64,000 nucleotides of DNA from G965203045 sp965203045 (GTDB lineage Bacteria > Pseudomonadota > Gammaproteobacteria > PS1 > Pseudothioglobaceae). The notes under the pieces are model-generated. The model saw only the letters and a list, made by a program, of their open reading frames with translations. It was not told the origin of the DNA and did not search any database. A program made the position numbers and the translations under genes. This document shows, piece after piece, positions 1 through 9,908 of the stretch. Position 1 is the stretch's first letter; every line of letters begins with the position of its first letter. Where the stretch lies: positions 1,116,001 through 1,180,000 of the forward strand of contig OZ241850.1 of the NCBI GenBank assembly GCA_965203045.1. The letters are read 5' to 3'.

Positions 1-2
1 TA

Positions 3-3000
3 ACCACTATTGCTGGTGATGATGCTGGTCTTAGATTTGGTTCTACTGATGGCACTGGCACTATGGCTAGATTTTGGTCTCCAGCGGGTGTTGCAATTGA
101 TGCTGGTGGTAATATTATTGTTGCTGACTTAGGTAGTTTTCGTATTCGCAGTATTGCTACAAATTTATTAGTAAGTACTATTGCTGGTAGTAGTCGGGGT
201 TTTACCGATGGCGCTAGCGCTACAGCGCAATTTGATAGGCCAAGGGGTGTTGCAATTGACACTAGCGGTAATATTATTGTTGCTGATGATTTTAATCATC
301 GTATTCGTAGTATTGCCTCAGATGGCACAGTAATTACCATTGCTGGTAGTGAGACTGGTTTTGCTGATGGAGCTGGCGCCACAGCGCAATTTAATACGCC
401 AAGGGGTGTTGCAATTGACACTAACGGTAATATTATTGTTGCTGATATGCGCAATAATAGTATTCGCAGTGTTACCTCAGAAGGGACGGTAACCACTATT
501 GCTACTGGTTTTAATAGGCCAGCGGGTGTTGCAATTGACTTTTTAGGTGGTATTGTTGTTGCTGATACTAATAATCATCTCATTCGTAAAATTGATAGAA
601 ATAACCTTATGGGCACTCCTAGATGCGATGATATTGGTATTTATAATTTAGCTATTATTGTTAGTGATGGCAGGTCTCAAGATTTACAAAGTTTTGATAT
701 TGCTGTAGCGGATGATGGTAGTTGTGGTTTAATTCCAACTAATTTAGCCCTTAGCACTACCACTATAGGTGAAAATATTCTCGCAGATAGCGTTATTGCC
801 ACTATTAGCGCTGATGATAGCGATAATCCTGCCAGCCTTAGTTTTAGTATTGTTGGTGGCGCAGATGGAGCTAGTTTTAGCATTAGTGGCGATAATCAAT
901 TAGTAATTGACCATAGCCCTAACTTTGAGGCTCAAAATAGTTATGAAATTATTATTGCCGTTAGCGACGTTATACATAGAACAACCAAAACTTTCAATAT
1001 TATTGTTGATAATGCCCCTGCTTTTACTAGTGCGCCAATTACTAGGGCTATAGTTGATGGTTTATACCGCTATAACTTGAGCGCTAGTGATAGCGATAGT
1101 AGCAACCTTGTTTTTAGCGTGGACCCAGATACTGAATTACCAAGCTGGTTGACTACTGTTGATACTTTTGTGACCACTTTGGCAGGAAGTTCATTTGGTG
1201 GTGTTGATGGCGCTAGCGCTACAGCGCAATTTAATAGCCCAACGGGTGTTGCAATTGATGCTAGTGGCAATATTATTATTGCTGATAGGAATAATCACCG
1301 TATTCGCAGTATTGCCTCAGATGGCACAGTGACAACCATTGCCGGTGATGGCACATTTGGTTTTACTGATGGCGCTAGCGCTACAGCGCAATTTAATAAC
1401 CCAACGGGGATTACAATTGACACCAGCGGTAATATTATTATTGCTGATAGGGATAATCATAGTATTCGCAGTATTGACTCAGATGGCATGGTGAGAACCA
1501 TTGCTGGTGATGGCACTTTCGGTTCCACTAATGGCGCTAGCGCTACAGCGCAATTTAATAGCCCAACGGGTGTTGCAATTGACGCTAGTGGCAATATTGT
1601 TGTTGCTGATAGTAGTAATAACCGTATTCGCAGCATTAGCCCAAATGGCATGGTGAGCACTATTGCCGGTGGTGGTGTATTTGGTCATAATGATGGCGCT
1701 AGCGCTACAGCTAGATTTTCTTCGCCACAGAGTGTTGCAATTGACGCTAGTGGCAATATTGTTATCGCTGATAGATCTAATCATCAAATTCGTGGTATTG
1801 ATGTAAATGATGTAGTAAGTACTATTGCCGGTGAGGGTGCTCGTGGTATTGCTGATGGCGCTAGCGCTACAGCGGAATTTAACTTCCCACAGGGCGTTGC
1901 AATTGATACTAGCGGTAATATTATTGTTGCCGATACACTTAATCATCGTATTCGCAGCATTAGCCTAGATGGCATAGTAACTACTATTGCTGGTTCGGGT
2001 CCATCAGGTCCTAACAACGGCAGTTTTGCTGATGGTATTAGCAGCAATGCTCGATTTAGTGAACTGTTTGGTATTGTAATTGATGCTAGTGATAATATCA
2101 TTGTTGCTGATGAGGATAATCATCGCATTCGTAAAATTGAAAGAAATAGCTTTATTCTTGTAGGCACTCCCTCTTGTAGTGATGTTGGTAATCATAATTT
2201 AGCGCTGATTGTTAGTGATGGCAGGTCTCAAAGTTTACAAAACTTTAATATTTTTGTGGCAGAAGATGGTAATTGCGATACAGCGCCTACTAATTTAGCG
2301 CTCAGCACTACTACTATAGATGAGAATATTTTGGCGTTTAGCATTATTGCCACTATTAGCGCTGATGATAGTGATAATCCGGGCAGTCTTACTTTTGGTA
2401 TTGTTGGCGGGGCGGATAGCGCTAATTTTAGAATTGATAATGGCAATCAATTAGTTATTAACCAAAGTCCAGACTTTGAGACCCAGAGCAGTTATGAAAT
2501 TATTATTGGTGTTAGCGATATTCTAAATCCTTTAGTAACTACAACCTTTAATATTGATGTTAATCAAATAATTATTGACACCACTACTAATATTGTTGCT
2601 AATAGTCCATACTTACGCAATCTAATTGGTATTAGTACTGAGGGCGACCGTGTTGGTTTTAGTGTTGCTGAGGGTAGCAACTTACCGCAGTGGCTAGCTT
2701 TAGGTTCGCTATTGACTAGGGATAATGATAATAATTCATTCGCTGGGCAAGATTTTAGTGGTGGTACTGCAAGACCAGCTTTTGTAGATATTGATAATGA
2801 CGGTGATTTTGATGTTTTTGTTGGTGATTTCGAGTCCTTGATGTTTTTTGAAAATACAGGCTCATCCACCACACCGTCCTTTAGCCAAGCTAACAATCCA
2901 CTAAATTTAGACGCTATTAATAATGATATTGCTCCAGCGCCCGCTTTTGTAGATATTGATAATGACGGTGATTTTGATGCTTTTGTGGGACTTGACTTTG

Positions 3001-6000
3001 GTAATATTATTTTTGCAGAAAATACTGGTAGCAGCACTACTCCTACGTTTTTAACAACTAGTAGCAATCCATTTGGTTTTAGAGATGTTGCTGGCTCTGC
3101 AGCCCCAGCTTTTGTAGATATTGATAATGATGGCGATTTTGATGCCTTTGTGGGTGCGTTTGAGGGCTCTGGCACCATCAGCACCATTACCTTTTTTGAA
3201 AACACAGGCTCAGTTAGCTCACCATCTTTTAGTCAAGTTAGTGGCGCTAGCAATCCATTAAATATTGTCAATATTGATGATGCTTTTGAATATAAACCAG
3301 CATTTGTTGATATTGATAGCGACGGTGATTTTGATGTTTTTGTTGGCGTGGATATAGGGGGTGTTATTTTCTTTGAAAATATAGGCTCAGCTACCTCAGC
3401 GTTATTTACCCGTGGAGCTGATTTTTATGATTTATTAACCGCTCCTTCTGTTGATGATGGTGTTCAATTTGCCCCTAGTTTTGTTGATATTGATGGTGAT
3501 GGCGATAATGATGTTTTTGTTGGCAGGAATATAGGAGCCATTGCCGATATTGTCTTTTATAGAAATATCCCTGCTGTCTTAACAGGCACTCCAGAGTGTA
3601 GCGACCTTGGTCCTGATGTATTAACACTTACTATTAACGATGGCATATCTACTAGTGGTCAAAGTTTTGATATTAGGGTTATTAGTGATGGCAGTTGTGC
3701 TTTAGTAGCTCCATTTAATTTTGGTGCAATTAGCGATGTTATCCCAAATACGATTATCACTTCTAATGCTATCACAGTTGCCACCAATACCCAAGACCCA
3801 CAAAGCGCATTTACTATTAGCATTGAAGGCAGTGGCGCGCGCTATTCTATCAACGATGGTATTTATACAAACATTGGCAGAATAGTTAATGTTGGTGATA
3901 GTGTTAGGGTTCAAATTGTAGCCAGTAACCAAGTAATTACTACAAGAACAGCAACTGTTAGCATAGATAATGTTGCAGCTACATTTGCTGTTACCACTGC
4001 TGATTTTATGATTGCTGGAGGTGATAGAACAGTTAATTACAATAGTCCTCCCATTACTATTACCACCACAATTGTTGATATCCCAATAGTCTGGACTTCT
4101 AGCGCTACAAATGTTGTTAGTTTTAGTGACCCAAATATTGGTTTAATTACTATTGTTGGAGCTGGTACTGCTTTAATTACTGCAATGCGGGGCGATGATG
4201 AGGATAGTATAGTTTTTACAGTAGAGCCCTTAACCCTCACTCCAACCTTTGCCAGTCCACAAAGCTTTATTTATAACACTAACATAAGAACTGTGCTCGT
4301 AACTATTACCAGCGGCATAATAGAGGGCGATGATGTTAGCCTTAGTGTAAGCGGCGCAACTGCAGCAGATGCTGGCAACTACAATATAGACCTAGCGCTT
4401 ATAGGGACTGATAGCCGCAACTACTTCTTAAGCACAACTACTCTTAGCTGGTCAATTATAAGAACAGACCAAAGCCAATTTAGCCTAGGGGCTGATACAA
4501 CTATAACATTTGGTGAAGGCTTAAGCCGTCCAGCAACAGGTGTCTCTGCTACTGTTGCTAGTAGTTATGGCTCATCTAACCCAAACGTTGCAACGGTGGC
4601 TGCAAATGGTGATATTACAACTACTGGTATTGGCAGCACTATTATTAGTACCACCAACACTGGTGATAATAATTACAACTCTGCAGCTGATAGCTATACA
4701 CTAAATGTTGCCCCATTAACACTAACTATTGCCATTGGTAGCACTAGCACTATTTATACTGGTGCTGCTATTACAATAACTACCACTATTACTAATCTTG
4801 TTAGTGGGCACGAGCAGGTGAGCCTCACCATAAATGGCGACCAAACAGCAACCAATGCTGGTGATTACTCTTTTAATATTAGCGCCATTGAAGGCAGTGA
4901 TAGTCCTAATTACATACTAATCCCAACAACTATTAGCTGGGTAGTAGCCTCAGCTCAGCAATCCGAACTAGATATTACCGGCAATGCCACCATACTTATG
5001 GTAGGACAAACAACCATTGCAACTGCTATTAACAACCAACCACAAGGCACACTAACAATTAGTGCTAGTGAAGCTGGTATTGTCACAATTGATGGCAGCA
5101 CCATAACCGCTAATAATGTTGGCATAACTACTATTACCATCACTAAACAAGTTGCTAACCACAACGACATCAGCGCTAGTTATCAACTAGTAGTTATCCA
5201 AAATACCACAGCTGCTATTGATGCTGGTGATGACAGGACTGCCACCTATGCTCCAGATGGCGCTCTAAGCGCTCAAGCACCAACTAATACCCAAGGCAGA
5301 ATAATTAGCTACGCCGCAGACCCAATAGATAGTGATGTTGCAACAATTAACATAAATACCGGCGCTATTACTATTACAAATGCTGGCACAGTGAGTATTA
5401 TAGTAAGCGCTGCTGCAACTACTAATTATGCCGCATCAACCGATAGCTACCTACTAACTATTAACCAAGCAGCTCAAGAACCATTTACTATTACTGCTAG
5501 TGATACTTTAATATTTGGCGCAACTAGCGCTATTGTGGTAGTAGACCCGGGTAGTGGTGATGGCACTATTACCTATGACTCCAGTGATATAGCAATTGCA
5601 ACTATTGCCACCGATGGCATCATTACTGCAACTGGTGCGGGTGAGGCTACCATTACCGCAACTAGGGATGGTGGCAGAAACTATCTAGATACCAGCGCTA
5701 CTCATCTACTAGTAGTTGAGAGAGCTGACCAGGTAGTTAGTATTATAGGTGGCACTTTAAGCATAGACTATGCGCCTAATGGCGCTACTACTGCTGGCAG
5801 AATAGCAACTGCTCAGACCACCATTACTTATAGCTCAACTGATGAAGATGTTGCAATAGTTGGTGCTACCAGTGGTATTATTACTATTGTAAATGCTGGC
5901 GCAATAAGTATTGTTGCCAGTGCTACAAGGACTAGTGGCTACAATTCTGCGGTTGCTAGTTATCAATTAATTATCAGACAAGTAGCCCAAGGTCCATTTA

Positions 6001-9000
6001 GTATCAATGCTAGCGATACCTTAATATTTGGCGCAACTAGCGCTGTTGTGATAGTAGACCCAGGTAGTGGTGATGGCGTTGTTAGTTATGATTCTAGTAA
6101 TATAGCAGTTATAACTATTACCGCCGATGGTATCATTACTGCAGCTGGTGTAGGTGAGGCTATAATTACCGCAACCAGAGGTGGTGGCAGAAACTACCTT
6201 AACATTAGCGCTACTCACTCAATAATAGTTGAAAGAGCTGAACAAGCTGATTTTGTAATTAGCGGTAGCTCAACTTTAGCAAATGCCGCAACTAGTTTTG
6301 CAACCACAACCGGTGGTAGCGGCACAGGCGCTATTGTCTTTAGTTCCAGCAACCCAGATGTTGCAACTATTACCCAAGACGGTATAATTACCGCGCAAAG
6401 CTTAGGCACCACTACTATTAGCGCTACCAAAAGCGGTGGGGATAACTATCATGATATTGGTGATAGTTATCTACTAACTATTATCAACACCACACCTACT
6501 GTTGCAAATCCTATAGCAAACCAAATTGCCTCATTTGGAAATCCATTTACTTTTACCATTCCAGCTAATACATTTAATGATGCCAATGGCGATGATCTAG
6601 CTATTAGTGTTTCTACTTTGCCAGATGGCCTAATATTTGATAGCACTAATACTAGCATAACTGGCATTCCAGCAACAGTAGGGATTTCAATTATAACTAT
6701 CACCGCCGATGATGGCAATGGGGCTACGGTTAGCACTAGTTTTAGTTTAGAAGTTACTGGTAGGTTTGTTATTATTGGAGAGAATCCAAGAAGTGCTGTT
6801 TATGGGGACGCTACCCAAAACATCATAGCTCAAGGTGGGGCTAGTCTAACTGGGGCAATAACCTTTAGTTCCAGCACTCCAAGTGTTGCTAGCTTTGATA
6901 ATGCAAACATAGGCGCGCTAACCATAGTAGGAGCTGGTACTACCATCATAACTGCAACTAGAGATAGCACTAGTGAGCAAACAACTATTACCTTTACTGT
7001 CCATCCAAGGATTATCACCCCAACTTTTGCTAGTTTATCAACCTTTATTTATGATACTAGCATAAGAACTGTGCTCGTAACTATTACCAGCGGCATAATA
7101 GAGGGCGATGATATTAGCTTTACCATAAGCGGGGCAACAACTGCAACTGAGGCTGGCAACTATAATATAGACCTAGTGCTAATAGGAGCTGCTAGCCCTA
7201 ACTATCGTTTAAACGTAGATACTCTTAGCTGGTCAATCATAAGAGCAGACCAAAGCGCATTTAGTTTAGGGGCTGATACAACTATAATATTTGGTGAAGG
7301 CTTAAGTCGCCCAGCAACAGGCGTTTCTGCTACTGTTGCTAGTAGTTATGGTTCATCTGACCCAGACGTTGCAACTGTGGATACAAACGGTGATATTACA
7401 ACCACTGGTATTGGCAGCACTATCATTAGCGCCACCAACATTGGTGATAATAATTATAACTCTGCAGCTGATAGCTATACACTAAATGTTGCTCCACTAA
7501 CACTCACTATTGCCATCGGTAGCACTACCACTATTTATAGCGGTGCTGCTATTACAGTAACTACCACTATTACCAACCTTGTTAGTGGGCACGAGCAGGT
7601 AAGCCTCACCATAAATGGCGACCAAACAGCAACCAATGCTGGTGATTACTCTTTTGATATTAGCGCTATTGAAGGCATTGATAGTCCTAATTACATATTA
7701 ATCCCAATAACTATTAGCTGGACAATAGACCCAGCTCAGCAATCCGAACTAGATATTACTGGCAATGCCACCAGACTCATGGTAGGACAAACAACCATCG
7801 CAACTGCTACTAATGACCAACCACAAGGCACACTAACAATTAGTGCTAGTGAAGCTGGTATTGTCACAATTGATGGCAGCACTATAACCGCTAGCAATGT
7901 CGGCACAATAACTATTACTATTAGCAAACAAGTTGCCAACCACAATGACATCAGCGCTAGTTATCAACTAGTAGTTGTCCAAAATACCACAACCCCTATT
8001 AATGCTGGTGATGACAGGACTGTTATCTATGCTCCAGATGGCGCTCTAAGCGCTCAATTACCAACTAATACCCAAGGCAGAGTAATTAGTTATGCCGCAG
8101 ACCCAATAGATAGTGATGTTGCAACAATTAACATAAACACCGGCGCTATTACTATTACAAATGCTGGCACAGTGAGCATTGTAGTAAGTGCTGCTGCAAC
8201 TACTAATTATGCCGCATCAACCGATAGCTATCTACTAACTATTAACCAAGCAGCCCAAGACCTATTTACTATTACTGCTAGCGATACTTTAATATTTGGC
8301 GCAACTAGCGCTATTGTGGTAGTAGACCTAGGTAGTGGTGATGGCACTATTACTTACAGTTCTAGTGATATAGCAATTGCAACCGTTACCACCGATGGCA
8401 TCATTACTGCAACTGGTGCGGGTGAGGCTACCATTACCGCAACTAGGGATGGCGGCAGAAACTATCTAGATACCAGCGCTACTCATCTACTAGTAGTTGA
8501 GAGAGCTGACCAAGTAGTTAGTATTATAGGTGGCACCCTAAGCATAGACTACGCGCCTGATAGCGCCACTGTTGTTGGTAGAATAGCAACTGCCCAGACT
8601 GCCATTACTTATAGCTCAACTGATGAAGATGTTGCAATAGTCGGTGCTACCAGTGGTATTATTACTATTGCAAATGCTGGCACAATAAGTATTGTTGCCA
8701 GTGCCACAGAAACTAATGGCTATAATTCTGCGGTTGCTAGTTATCAATTAATTATCAGACAAGCAAACCAAGGCCCATTTAGTATTACTGCTAGTGACAC
8801 CTTAGCATTTGGCACAACTAATTCTATTGTGATAGTAGACCCAGGTAGTGGTGAGGGCACTGTTACCTATAGTGTTAGCCCAAGTGGTATTATTACTATT
8901 GATATAGATGGCATCATTAGCGCTGTTGGTATAGGACAGGCTACCATTACTGCAACTAAAGCGGGGGGTAGAAACTATTTTAGCACCAGCGCTATTCACT

Positions 9001-9884
9001 TACTAACGGTTGAAAGAGCTGACCAAATAGTTAGTATTGCAGGTGGTACTTTAAGTATAGATTACGCTCCTGGTAGTGCCACTGCCATCGGTAGAACAGC
9101 AACTGCGCAAACCACTATTACTTATAGTTCAAGCGATGAAGATGTTGCAATAGTAGGTGCTACCAGCGCTATTATTACTATTGTAAATGCTGGTACAATA
9201 AGTATTATCGCCAGTGCTAGTGAGGCTGATAACTACAATTCTGCGACTGCTAGTTATGTGCTAATTGTTAACCCAATTGACCAAACTGGCTTTGAAATTG
9301 AATTAGTTGGTAGCACCTTAGAAGTGGGAGAAACCACAACTGTGACTGCAACTGGTGGGCAGAGTGATAGCACTATTACTTTTAGTTTTATTTCTACAAT
9401 AAATAATATACTTGACATTGATGAAACTTCTGGTATCATTGTGGCTATGAACTCAGGAACTGCTTTAATTATTGCCACCAGAGAGGGCGGTAGAAACTAT
9501 AATGATGTTAGCGTTAGCGCTTTACTAGAGGTAGTTGCTCGCTTTAGTTTAGATGTTGACGGTGATGGTAGAAGGCTAACTACTACCGATGGTATTTTAA
9601 TTATTAGGTATTTAACAGCCTCTGAGACATTTACCACCACTGGTGCAACTACAACAGATGCAACAATAGATGCACAAACTATTGAAAATAATTTAAAATC
9701 TGCTTATAATGATGGTATTTTAGATATTGACGGCGACGGAGATATAGAAGTAGACAGCGATGGCAGGCTAATTATGCGCTACCTAGCAGACCAAGAAAAC
9801 CTTAATATTGACGGTTTAGTTGGGGCTGGGGCAGCAAGAAGCGATGCTCAAGAAATTAGCGAGCATCTTGGGAATATGTATTAA
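3..9884 (+). CDS. Giant repetitive surface protein (NHL / cadherin / VCBS / Ig-like / dockerin-like), 5' end outside window
   Basis: The frame is open from base 3, and the first Met (base 63) sits inside an NHL repeat, so the true start lies to the left. Residues are counted from that Met. Domain order: NHL blades to ~180; half of an Ig-like module with Cys188/Cys221; a cadherin-like repeat (~225-315); the front half of a CADG/He_PIG-type module (~318-363); six NHL blades (~368-695); its back half with Cys705/Cys738; a second cadherin-like repeat; a third split module holding five FG-GAP/VCBS Ca-binding repeats (motif PAFVDIDNDGDFD, ~905-1165) and Cys1179/Cys1212; then about 1,900 residues of MBG- and Big_2-like modules with one intact CADG-type domain (~2142-2233); and finally two dockerin-like EF-loop modules (DVDGDG and DIDGDGD, ~3160-3272). 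The six cysteines are the only ones I found. The protein is probably extracellular; its function and export route are unknown. It heads an operon with the next two genes. Confidence 0.85.
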   Translation, partial: TTIAGDDAGLRFGSTDGTGTMARFWSPAGVAIDAGGNIIVADLGSFRIRSIATNLLVSTIAGSSRGFTDGASATAQFDRPRGVAIDTSGNIIVADDFNHRIRSIASDGTVITIAGSETGFADGAGATAQFNTPRGVAIDTNGNIIVADMRNNSIRSVTSEGTVTTIATGFNRPAGVAIDFLGGIVVADTNNHLIRKIDRNNLMGTPRCDDIGIYNLAIIVSDGRSQDLQSFDIAVADDGSCGLIPTNLALSTTTIGENILADSVIATISADDSDNPASLSFSIVGGADGASFSISGDNQLVIDHSPNFEAQNSYEIIIAVSDVIHRTTKTFNIIVDNAPAFTSAPITRAIVDGLYRYNLSASDSDSSNLVFSVDPDTELPSWLTTVDTFVTTLAGSSFGGVDGASATAQFNSPTGVAIDASGNIIIADRNNHRIRSIASDGTVTTIAGDGTFGFTDGASATAQFNNPTGITIDTSGNIIIADRDNHSIRSIDSDGMVRTIAGDGTFGSTNGASATAQFNSPTGVAIDASGNIVVADSSNNRIRSISPNGMVSTIAGGGVFGHNDGASATARFSSPQSVAIDASGNIVIADRSNHQIRGIDVNDVVSTIAGEGARGIADGASATAEFNFPQGVAIDTSGNIIVADTLNHRIRSISLDGIVTTIAGSGPSGPNNGSFADGISSNARFSELFGIVIDASDNIIVADEDNHRIRKIERNSFILVGTPSCSDVGNHNLALIVSDGRSQSLQNFNIFVAEDGNCDTAPTNLALSTTTIDENILAFSIIATISADDSDNPGSLTFGIVGGADSANFRIDNGNQLVINQSPDFETQSSYEIIIGVSDILNPLVTTTFNIDVNQIIIDTTTNIVANSPYLRNLIGISTEGDRVGFSVAEGSNLPQWLALGSLLTRDNDNNSFAGQDFSGGTARPAFVDIDNDGDFDVFVGDFESLMFFENTGSSTTPSFSQANNPLNLDAINNDIAPAPAFVDIDNDGDFDAFVGLDFGNIIFAENTGSSTTPTFLTTSSNPFGFRDVAGSAAPAFVDIDNDGDFDAFVGAFEGSGTISTITFFENTGSVSSPSFSQVSGASNPLNIVNIDDAFEYKPAFVDIDSDGDFDVFVGVDIGGVIFFENIGSATSALFTRGADFYDLLTAPSVDDGVQFAPSFVDIDGDGDNDVFVGRNIGAIADIVFYRNIPAVLTGTPECSDLGPDVLTLTINDGISTSGQSFDIRVISDGSCALVAPFNFGAISDVIPNTIITSNAITVATNTQDPQSAFTISIEGSGARYSINDGIYTNIGRIVNVGDSVRVQIVASNQVITTRTATVSIDNVAATFAVTTADFMIAGGDRTVNYNSPPITITTTIVDIPIVWTSSATNVVSFSDPNIGLITIVGAGTALITAMRGDDEDSIVFTVEPLTLTPTFASPQSFIYNTNIRTVLVTITSGIIEGDDVSLSVSGATAADAGNYNIDLALIGTDSRNYFLSTTTLSWSIIRTDQSQFSLGADTTITFGEGLSRPATGVSATVASSYGSSNPNVATVAANGDITTTGIGSTIISTTNTGDNNYNSAADSYTLNVAPLTLTIAIGSTSTIYTGAAITITTTITNLVSGHEQVSLTINGDQTATNAGDYSFNISAIEGSDSPNYILIPTTISWVVASAQQSELDITGNATILMVGQTTIATAINNQPQGTLTISASEAGIVTIDGSTITANNVGITTITITKQVANHNDISASYQLVVIQNTTAAIDAGDDRTATYAPDGALSAQAPTNTQGRIISYAADPIDSDVATININTGAITITNAGTVSIIVSAAATTNYAASTDSYLLTINQAAQEPFTITASDTLIFGATSAIVVVDPGSGDGTITYDSSDIAIATIATDGIITATGAGEATITATRDGGRNYLDTSATHLLVVERADQVVSIIGGTLSIDYAPNGATTAGRIATAQTTITYSSTDEDVAIVGATSGIITIVNAGAISIVASATRTSGYNSAVASYQLIIRQVAQGPFSINASDTLIFGATSAVVIVDPGSGDGVVSYDSSNIAVITITADGIITAAGVGEAIITATRGGGRNYLNISATHSIIVERAEQADFVISGSSTLANAATSFATTTGGSGTGAIVFSSSNPDVATITQDGIITAQSLGTTTISATKSGGDNYHDIGDSYLLTIINTTPTVANPIANQIASFGNPFTFTIPANTFNDANGDDLAISVSTLPDGLIFDSTNTSITGIPATVGISIITITADDGNGATVSTSFSLEVTGRFVIIGENPRSAVYGDATQNIIAQGGASLTGAITFSSSTPSVASFDNANIGALTIVGAGTTIITATRDSTSEQTTITFTVHPRIITPTFASLSTFIYDTSIRTVLVTITSGIIEGDDISFTISGATTATEAGNYNIDLVLIGAASPNYRLNVDTLSWSIIRADQSAFSLGADTTIIFGEGLSRPATGVSATVASSYGSSDPDVATVDTNGDITTTGIGSTIISATNIGDNNYNSAADSYTLNVAPLTLTIAIGSTTTIYSGAAITVTTTITNLVSGHEQVSLTINGDQTATNAGDYSFDISAIEGIDSPNYILIPITISWTIDPAQQSELDITGNATRLMVGQTTIATATNDQPQGTLTISASEAGIVTIDGSTITASNVGTITITISKQVANHNDISASYQLVVVQNTTTPINAGDDRTVIYAPDGALSAQLPTNTQGRVISYAADPIDSDVATININTGAITITNAGTVSIVVSAAATTNYAASTDSYLLTINQAAQDLFTITASDTLIFGATSAIVVVDLGSGDGTITYSSSDIAIATVTTDGIITATGAGEATITATRDGGRNYLDTSATHLLVVERADQVVSIIGGTLSIDYAPDSATVVGRIATAQTAITYSSTDEDVAIVGATSGIITIANAGTISIVASATETNGYNSAVASYQLIIRQANQGPFSITASDTLAFGTTNSIVIVDPGSGEGTVTYSVSPSGIITIDIDGIISAVGIGQATITATKAGGRNYFSTSAIHLLTVERADQIVSIAGGTLSIDYAPGSATAIGRTATAQTTITYSSSDEDVAIVGATSAIITIVNAGTISIIASASEADNYNSATASYVLIVNPIDQTGFEIELVGSTLEVGETTTVTATGGQSDSTITFSFISTINNILDIDETSGIIVAMNSGTALIIATREGGRNYNDVSVSALLEVVARFSLDVDGDGRRLTTTDGILIIRYLTASETFTTTGATTTDATIDAQTIENNLKSAYNDGILDIDGDGDIEVDSDGRLIMRYLADQENLNIDGLVGAGAARSDAQEISEHLGNMY
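48..600 (+). repeat. NHL-coding tandem repeat, array 1 (159-bp pitch)
   Basis: The sequence GATGGC-(G/A)CT-rich that opens each NHL unit recurs at 48, 207 and 366, a pitch of 159 bp (53 residues). A final shortened unit ends near 600. The array begins outside the window. It encodes the blades of a predicted NHL beta-propeller. Confidence 0.85.
1206..2150 (+). repeat. NHL-coding tandem repeat, array 2 (exact 162-bp pitch)
   Basis: The unit start GATGGCGCTAGCGCTACAGC (with small variants) occurs at 1206, 1368, 1530, 1692 and 1854, exactly 162 bp (54 residues) apart. A sixth, more diverged unit starts at 2031 after a 15-bp longer spacer. Six units would match a six-bladed propeller. The synonymous positions are also conserved, so the units are recent copies or are homogenised by recombination. 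Confidence 0.9.
4080..6240 (+). repeat. Long intragenic duplication, copy A
   Basis: About 2.16 kb of Ig/MBG-like coding sequence is repeated 2,781 bp downstream over most of its length. Example: the stretch around 4800-4875 differs from 7581-7656 by about one base. Homology fades before ~4080 and after ~6240. Confidence 0.85.
6860..9020 (+). repeat. Long intragenic duplication, copy B
   Basis: This is the second copy of the block at ~4080-6240, in frame and in direct orientation (927-residue period). The two copies are separated by an extra Big_2-like module and the one intact CADG-type domain (6487-6763). A further partial unit of the same family continues to about 9270. Confidence 0.85.
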
Positions 9885-9908
9885 TCAAGGATTATTAGGA
9901 GTAAAGTT

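Noticed and set aside
63..65. Start codon of the giant protein at base 63
   Set aside because: The frame is open from base 3 and the upstream residues continue the NHL repeat pattern, so this Met is internal.
1479..1946. 155-codon open frame opposite/within NHL array 2
   Set aside because: It repeats with the 162-bp unit and has a nonsense-like composition rich in Asn, Ser and Thr; a repeat shadow.
1206..2030. CRISPR-like array
   Set aside because: The regular repeats are 162 bp, in frame and coding for NHL blades; there are no unique spacers or cas genes.
296..9478. Many minus-strand frames of 60-213 codons inside the giant gene
   Set aside because: They are low-complexity shadows of a repetitive, Thr/Ile/Asp-rich gene, without ribosome-binding sites.
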